DNA from: Stutzerimonas kunmingensis
GTDB lineage: Bacteria; Pseudomonadota; Gammaproteobacteria; Pseudomonadales; Pseudomonadaceae
DNA length: 64,000 bases
Assembly (NCBI RefSeq): GCF_014764705.1
Contig: NZ_JACXXG010000004.1
Span: 62,001-126,000, forward strand
Direction: 5' to 3'
Of the stretch, positions 59,317-64,000 are shown in pieces. The first letter of the stretch is position 1. The number at the start of each line of letters is the position of its first letter. Under the pieces are notes generated by a model that worked only from the letters and a program-made list of their open reading frames with translations, had not been told where the DNA came from and made no database searches. The position numbers and the translations under genes were made by a program.

Positions 59317-59883
59317 ATGAGCAAACGAGTCCTGATTCCGATCGCCGACGGTTCCGAAGACCTGGAGGCCGTCACCCTGATCGACGTGCTACGGCGTGCC
59401 GAGTTCGAGGTACTGGTGGCCAGTGCCGAAGAGCGGCGCATGCTGATCTGCGCGCGCGGTACCCGGATCACCGCCGACGCCATGCTGCTCGACGTGCTGG
59501 CGCAGGACTTCGACTTGATCGTGCTGCCCGGCGGCATGCCCGGCGCGAAGACCCTTGGCGAGCTGGAGCCACTGGCCGAGCGCGTACGCCAGCAGGCCCG
59601 TGCCTATCTCGATTTCGCCGCGATCTGCGCCGCGCCGGCAGTGGCGCTGCACCCCTACGGCGTGCTCAAGGGCCGTCAGGTGACCTGCTATCCGGGCATG
59701 AGCGACAACCTTACCGGCACGCATTTCCTTGACCAGCCGGTGGTGGTGGACGGCAACTGCATCACCAGCCAGGGCCCGGCGACCGCTCTGGAATTCGCCC
59801 TGACCCTGGTGGAGCGTCTGGCCGGTCGCGGCAAGCGCCGTGAGGTGGCGGACGCCATGCTGGTGCCGGCAACGACGAACTAA
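59317..59883 (+). CDS. DJ-1/ThiJ family protein, YajL-like
   Basis: A 188-residue DJ-1-fold protein with the reactive-cysteine elbow FAAICAAPAVAL, PGGMPGAKTLGE and the acidic partner in ADGSEDLEAVT. The best resemblance is to YajL/DJ-1, which act in oxidative and glyoxal stress. The ATG at 59317 has AGGTGAAGG upstream; the GTG at 59308 is also in frame. It is the second DJ-1-superfamily gene in the window (the other is at 8043-8723, of a different branch). Confidence 0.9.
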   Translation: MSKRVLIPIADGSEDLEAVTLIDVLRRAEFEVLVASAEERRMLICARGTRITADAMLLDVLAQDFDLIVLPGGMPGAKTLGELEPLAERVRQQARAYLDFAAICAAPAVALHPYGVLKGRQVTCYPGMSDNLTGTHFLDQPVVVDGNCITSQGPATALEFALTLVERLAGRGKRREVADAMLVPATTN

Positions 59884-59955
59884 CCTCGCCTCGGATCGGT
59901 CACTCCTTGCATTGCCGGGAATCCTGGCAGCAATGGGCTGAATCCGAGGAGATCA

Positions 59956-60933
59956 ATGGACAGTGTCGATCTGGCGGTACTGCGACGGGCCCGCGACTGG
60001 TTGCGTGACGGCCATCCCGTGGTGCTCTACACGGTGCTGGAAACCTGGGGCAGCGCGCCGCGCCCGGTTGGCTCGCTGCTGGCGCTGCGCGGTGATGGCC
60101 GGGTAGAAGGCTCGGTGTCCGGTGGCTGCGTCGAGGACGATCTACTTGCGCGGGTCATGGCCGACGAGCCACCGCAGGCTTGCCAGCTGATCACCTACGG
60201 CGTGAGCAAGGAAGAGTCCGCACGTTTCGGTCTGCCCTGCGGCGGTACCCTGCGCCTGCTGCAGGAGCCGCTGTGCGATGCCGGCTGGATTGATGAGCTG
60301 CTGCGGCGCTGCGCCGGGCATGAACGGCTGCTGCGCTGCGTGGATATCGCCAGTGGCGCTGTAACGCTGCACGCCGCCGGCCGCGACGCCGCGCTGCAGT
60401 TCGACGGGCATACCCTGCGCGCGCCATTCGGCCCGGCCTGGCGCCTGCTGCTGATCGGCGCCGGGCAGCTGTCGCGCTACGTCGCCGACCTGGCACATGG
60501 CCTCGGCTTCGAAGTACTGATCTGCGACCCGCGCGAAGGCTATGCCCACGACTGGGACGCGGCGGCGGTGCGCTTTGTCCCCGGCATGCCGGACGATGCC
60601 GTGCTGGCCATCGAAGCGGATGCGCACACCGCCATCGTCGCGCTGACCCACGATCCAAGACTGGACGATATGGCGCTGCTCACCGCGCTGCAGTCCGAAG
60701 CCTTCTACGTCGGCGCTCTGGGCTCGCGGGCCAACAGCGAGAAGCGCAAGGCGCGCCTGCTCTCGCTGGGCCTCGGCGAGCGCCAGGTGCAGCGGTTGCA
60801 CGGCCCCATCGGCTTGCCCATCGGCAGCCGTACACCGGCGGAAATCGCGCTGTCCTTGATGGCCGAGGTGGTGGCGCTGAAAAACGGCGCCCTGGTCAGC
60901 CAGGCGTTGCCGGAACAACAGCGCTGTGCCTGA
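59956..60933 (+). CDS. XdhC/CoxI-family molybdenum cofactor maturation protein
   Basis: A 325-residue chaperone that binds molybdenum cofactor and promotes its sulfuration and insertion into xanthine-oxidase-family enzymes. The N-terminal CoxI/XdhC region has ETWGSAPRPVGS and GSVSGGCVEDD, and the C-terminal Rossmann domain GAGQLSRYVADLA and VGALGSRANSEKR. It overlaps the cytidylyltransferase-like gene by 8 bp and lies upstream of the molybdenum enzyme genes it should serve. Confidence 0.93.
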   Translation: MDSVDLAVLRRARDWLRDGHPVVLYTVLETWGSAPRPVGSLLALRGDGRVEGSVSGGCVEDDLLARVMADEPPQACQLITYGVSKEESARFGLPCGGTLRLLQEPLCDAGWIDELLRRCAGHERLLRCVDIASGAVTLHAAGRDAALQFDGHTLRAPFGPAWRLLLIGAGQLSRYVADLAHGLGFEVLICDPREGYAHDWDAAAVRFVPGMPDDAVLAIEADAHTAIVALTHDPRLDDMALLTALQSEAFYVGALGSRANSEKRKARLLSLGLGERQVQRLHGPIGLPIGSRTPAEIALSLMAEVVALKNGALVSQALPEQQRCA

Positions 60934-61516
60934 AGCGGGCGTTTGCGCCATCGTTCTGGCTGCGGGGCAGGGCAGTCGTTATCGAGCTGCCGGTGGTGCG
61001 GACAAGCTGCTGGCGCTCAGCCTGGCTGCTGCGTCTTCGCCGCCGGTGCTGGCGGCCACGCTGGCCAACCTTCGCAGTGTCGCCGAACGATTGCTGGTGG
61101 TGACCCGTGCAGACAATCTGCCTCTGCGCGACTGGCTGAGCGCCAACGCTGCCGATTGCGAGGTGCTTGTGCTGGAAACCCGCGGGCTCGGCCACAGCCT
61201 CGCGCAGGCCGTGGCCCACGCGCCGGCGGCGCGTGGCTGGCTGGTGGCGCTGGCGGATATGCCCTATGTGCAGCCGCGGACCCTGCGCGAGATCGCGGCG
61301 GCTATCCGTGAGGACAACCTGATCGTGCCGACCTATGACGGCCGCCCTGGCCATCCGCGCGGCATCGGCAGCGCCCATCGCGATGCGCTGCTGCAGCTGG
61401 ATGGTGATCGCGGTGCTCAGGTGCTTTTCGCGGCGCACCCGGTACTGGAGCTCGCCCTGAACGATCCCGGTGTACTGCAGGACGTCGACCATCCCGATGA
61501 TCGCCGGCAGGCCTGA
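60926..61516 (+). CDS. MobA-like nucleotidyltransferase (molybdenum cofactor cytidylyltransferase, MocA-type)
   Basis: A 196-residue NTP-transferase with the nucleotide-binding start VLAAGQGSRY (about 10-19) and PTYDGRPGHPRGIG, which fits MocA. MocA joins CTP to molybdopterin to give the cytosine dinucleotide form used by bacterial aldehyde oxidoreductases. It starts with GTG at 60926 inside the end of xdhC. It precedes the enzyme genes by 197 bp. Confidence 0.9.
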   Translation: MPEAGVCAIVLAAGQGSRYRAAGGADKLLALSLAAASSPPVLAATLANLRSVAERLLVVTRADNLPLRDWLSANAADCEVLVLETRGLGHSLAQAVAHAPAARGWLVALADMPYVQPRTLREIAAAIREDNLIVPTYDGRPGHPRGIGSAHRDALLQLDGDRGAQVLFAAHPVLELALNDPGVLQDVDHPDDRRQA

Positions 61517-61713
61517 AGACCATCGCCGTAGCGACTACCAAAACCTGCACGAATCAATCGGCCGGTCAGCGCAGCGCCACGCCGTTCGCGGCGAGACGAC
61601 CCTCAGTCAGCCGCAGCCACTCGACCGGCAGGGCTGAACGAATTTCGCGGCACGCCAGTCGTACCCCAAGACGCACGGACAGCGCATACCAACGCCCAAA
61701 CCGTGAGGCCGCC

Positions 61714-62226
61714 ATGAGCGAAAATTCTTCAGCTGCAGGCCAAACCTGCACCATCAGCCTGGAGCTGAACGGCGAACGCCGTGAGCTCCAGGTGCAACCC
61801 TGGACCACCTTGCTCGACCTGCTGCGCGACCAGCTCGGCCTGACCGGCACCAAGAAAGGCTGCGATCACGGCCAGTGCGGTGCCTGCACGGTGCTGCTCG
61901 ACGGTCGGCGCATCAACAGCTGCCTGACCCTGGCGGTGATGCACGACGGCGCCAGTCTGACCACCATCGAAGGCCTGGCCAGCGATGCGACGCTGCATCC
62001 GCTGCAGGCTGCGTTCGTCAAGCACGATGCCTTCCAGTGCGGCTACTGCACGCCGGGGCAGATCTGCTCGGCAGCCGGGCTAGCAGCGGAGAATCGTGCC
62101 AGCAGCCGCGATGAGATTCGCGAACACATGAGCGGCAACCTCTGCCGCTGCGGCGCCTATCCAAACATCCTCGCCGCCATTGAGGACGCACTGCCGACGC
62201 TACGCGGCCAGGAGGGTGCGCAATGA
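61714..62226 (+). CDS. Aldehyde/xanthine dehydrogenase-type 2Fe-2S subunit (PaoA-like)
   Basis: A 170-residue subunit with two 2Fe-2S clusters: a plant-type cluster ([15 protein letters not shown]...C) and the family-specific helical cluster ([10 protein letters not shown]...CRCGAY). It passes electrons from the molybdenum centre to the FAD subunit. E. coli PaoA has a Tat signal; this protein starts directly with a short Ser/Ala-rich leader and no twin arginine, so it is probably cytoplasmic. It overlaps the FAD subunit gene by 4 bp. Confidence 0.94.
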   Translation: MSENSSAAGQTCTISLELNGERRELQVQPWTTLLDLLRDQLGLTGTKKGCDHGQCGACTVLLDGRRINSCLTLAVMHDGASLTTIEGLASDATLHPLQAAFVKHDAFQCGYCTPGQICSAAGLAAENRASSRDEIREHMSGNLCRCGAYPNILAAIEDALPTLRGQEGAQ

Positions 62227-63209
62227 CGCCGTTCAGCTATCAGCGCCCCGAACGTATCGACCAGGCCATCGCCCTGCACGGGCCGCAGAGCCGCTACATC
62301 GCCGGCGGCACCAACCTGCTCGACCTGATGAAAGAGAACGTGCTGCAACCCGGCCAGCTCATCGACATCAACGGTCTGCCGCTGCGCGACATCGAGCAGA
62401 CCGCCGAGGGTGGCCTGCGCATCGGTGCGCTGGTGAGCAATGCCGACCTGGCCTGGCACCCGCAGATCGAACAGCGCTACCCGCTGCTGAGCAAGGCGAT
62501 CCTTGCCGGGGCATCGCCGCAGCTGCGCAACATGGCCAGCACCGGCGGCAACCTGCTGCAGCGCACCCGTTGCTACTACTTCTACGACACCGCCACGCCC
62601 TGCAACAAACGCGAGCCGGGCTCCGGTTGCAGCGCGCGTGACGGGCGCAATCGCATCCACGCGATTCTCGGTGCCAGCGAACATTGCGTCGCCGTGCATC
62701 CGTCGGACATGTGCGTGGCGCTGGCGGCGCTGGATGCCCGGGTGCATGTGGAAGGGCCGCACGGCCAGCGCCGCCTCGAACTGGTGGACTTCCACCGGCT
62801 GCCCGGCGACCAGCCGCAGCAGGACAACGTACTCGTCGAGGGCGAGCTGATCACCGCCGTCGAGCTACCGGTGGAAGGTTTTGCCAGCCACTGCGCCTAT
62901 CTCAAGGTGCGTGACCGCGCCTCCTACGCCTTCGCCCTGGTATCCGTCGCGGCGGCTCTGGAGATGGATGGCGACGTCATCCGCCGCGCGCGTATCGCGC
63001 TCGGTGGCGTGGCGCACAAACCCTGGCGCCTGGAAGAGGCCGAAGAACTGCTCAGCGGCAAGCGTGCCGAACCCGAATGTTTCGCCGCGGCGGCCGATCG
63101 CCTGCTGCAAGGCGCGCAACCGCTCGCCGACAACGCTTTCAAGATCGACCTGGCACGACGCGCCATTGTGCGCGCACTGACCGAAGCCGCCGGAGGAACC
63201 GTCCGATGA
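62223..63209 (+). CDS. Aldehyde oxidoreductase FAD-binding subunit (PaoB-like)
   Basis: A 328-residue subunit of the molybdopterin dehydrogenase FAD-binding type: [15 protein letters not shown] (FAD), [15 protein letters not shown], and the CO-dehydrogenase flavoprotein C-terminal domain. A cysteine-rich insert ([21 protein letters not shown]) resembles that in E. coli PaoB, which carries an extra 4Fe-4S cluster. It overlaps both neighbours by 4 bp. Confidence 0.93.
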   Translation: MTPFSYQRPERIDQAIALHGPQSRYIAGGTNLLDLMKENVLQPGQLIDINGLPLRDIEQTAEGGLRIGALVSNADLAWHPQIEQRYPLLSKAILAGASPQLRNMASTGGNLLQRTRCYYFYDTATPCNKREPGSGCSARDGRNRIHAILGASEHCVAVHPSDMCVALAALDARVHVEGPHGQRRLELVDFHRLPGDQPQQDNVLVEGELITAVELPVEGFASHCAYLKVRDRASYAFALVSVAAALEMDGDVIRRARIALGGVAHKPWRLEEAEELLSGKRAEPECFAAAADRLLQGAQPLADNAFKIDLARRAIVRALTEAAGGTVR

Positions 63210-64000
63210 ACAGCGTCAACTCTCCACTGGGCAAGCCGCTGGACCGCGTCGACGGCCCGCTCAAGGTCACCGGCAAGGCCTGCTACGCTGCTGAAGCCGA
63301 TGTTCCGGGGCTGCTGTATGGCGCCGTGGTGTCGAGCAGCATCGCCCGCGGCCGTATCAAGGGCATTGATGCCGCCGCGGCTGAAGCACTGCCCGGCGTG
63401 CGATTGGTGCTGACCCATCAGAATCGCCCACCGGTGGCCAGCTACGACGAGCCCTACGAGGACGACGATGCCGCCGACGGCTCGCCGTTCCGCCCGCTGT
63501 ACAACGACCGCGTGCTCTACAGCGGCCAGCCACTGGCGCTGGTCGTTGCTGAAACGCAGGCGCTGGCGCGGCACGGGGCGAGCCTGGTGCACGTCGAATA
63601 CGAGGTCGAAGCGCACCAGACCGATCTGCAGGCCGCGCGCGAACAGGCCCATGACGCACCGGCCGAGCTGCCAGAGCCGCGCGGTGATTTCGATTCGGCA
63701 TTCACGGCTGCCGATAATCGCATCGACAGCGAATACAGCACCCCGGTCGAGCATCACAACCCGATGGAGCCGCATGCCTCCATTGTCCAGTACCAGCCGG
63801 GCGGCGAGCTGCTGATCCATGACAAGACCCAGGGCGTGCAGAATTGCCAGCGCTATCTGGAGCAGGTGTTCGACATGGAGGGCAAGATTCGCGTGCTCGC
63901 GCCCTTTGTTGGCGGTGCCTTCGGCTCCGGCCTGCGCCCGCAGTACCAGCTGCCGCTGGCGGTGATGGCCGCACTCAAGCTGAAGGCCTCGGTGCGCGTC
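63206..64000 (+). CDS. Aldehyde oxidoreductase molybdenum-binding subunit (PaoC-like), partial
   Basis: The first 265 residues of a large subunit (full length usually about 730) that binds the molybdenum cofactor and oxidises aldehydes to acids. Visible blocks: [17 protein letters not shown] (start of domain), [31 protein letters not shown] and [22 protein letters not shown] (cofactor-contacting loop). The gene runs off the window end. The set xdhC-mocA-paoABC-like should yield a complete periplasm-independent enzyme, provided MoaA/MoeA-type functions supply cofactor. Confidence 0.94.
   Translation, partial: MNSVNSPLGKPLDRVDGPLKVTGKACYAAEADVPGLLYGAVVSSSIARGRIKGIDAAAAEALPGVRLVLTHQNRPPVASYDEPYEDDDAADGSPFRPLYNDRVLYSGQPLALVVAETQALARHGASLVHVEYEVEAHQTDLQAAREQAHDAPAELPEPRGDFDSAFTAADNRIDSEYSTPVEHHNPMEPHASIVQYQPGGELLIHDKTQGVQNCQRYLEQVFDMEGKIRVLAPFVGGAFGSGLRPQYQLPLAVMAALKLKASVRV

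Noticed and set aside
1..64000. CRISPR array, prophage, IS element, tRNA or rRNA gene
   Set aside because: Scanned for evenly spaced direct repeats, transposase or integrase motifs and tRNA-like cloverleaf ends; none convincing was seen.

Overview
High-GC gammaproteobacterial chromosome. Gene content and order suggest the Pseudomonas stutzeri group (Stutzerimonas): nar/moa genes beside a DNR-type regulator, a PctA-like receptor, ColRS with its methyltransferase/inaA partners, and a clustered tyrosine catabolic pathway. This assignment is inference from gene order and protein resemblance. I see no tRNA, rRNA, phage, insertion sequence or CRISPR array. Almost every base is accounted for by about 66 tightly packed genes; no gene-free stretch exceeds 300 bp (the longest is the first 263 bp).

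Layout. 0.3-4.3 kb: tyrosine/homogentisate degradation (hpd, a short-form hmgA, a fumarylacetoacetate hydrolase, maiA). 4.4-14.1 kb: an NSS transporter, an amino-acid chemoreceptor with a sigma-28 promoter, a DJ-1/PfpI protein, an EAL protein, a CPA2 antiporter, an RhlE-like helicase and an alcohol dehydrogenase. 14.1-22.9 kb: a minus-strand trio (GHKL ATPase, flavoprotein, deacetylase-like protein), then GNAT, tesB, HAD phosphatase, zinc peptidase, DUF411 and DUF4345 genes. 22.9-31.9 kb: nitrate respiration. A DNR-type regulator, a secreted twin PilJ-domain protein behind a DNR-like box, and narL are intact, but narX is cut just after its histidine box and joined directly to the last quarter of narH. 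The start of narX, any narK, all of narG and most of narH are absent. narJ, narI, a nar-type PPIase, moaA, moaB and moeA follow intact.

32.0-39.1 kb: a minus-strand operon encodes a thermostable-hemolysin (GNAT-like) protein, an AMP-dependent ligase, a haem-oxygenase-like diiron protein, an SDR, a TPR protein and a QseBC/PmrAB-type two-component system. A perfect TTAAG-N6-TTAAG site stands at its head, and a near copy precedes the adjacent cytochrome b561 gene. I think this is a self-regulated biosynthetic locus of unknown product. 39.2-50.1 kb: an envelope-modification region centred on ColRS, with a perfect ColR site before the methyltransferase-inaA-dgkA-sulfatase operon.

50.1-55.0 kb: an ECF sigma factor/anti-sigma operon with its own candidate promoter, then diheme cytochrome and SHP (DUF1924) genes diverging from a large fusion of cytochrome b561 with an NAD(P)H:flavin/2Fe-2S reductase. 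55.1-64.0 kb: a persulfide dioxygenase-rhodanese-like protein, trmA, a purine permease, a DJ-1 protein, and an xdhC-mocA-paoABC-type molybdenum aldehyde oxidoreductase operon that runs off the end. Three REP/REPIN-like inverted repeats are scattered across the window at about 1.4, 28.9 and 57.8 kb.
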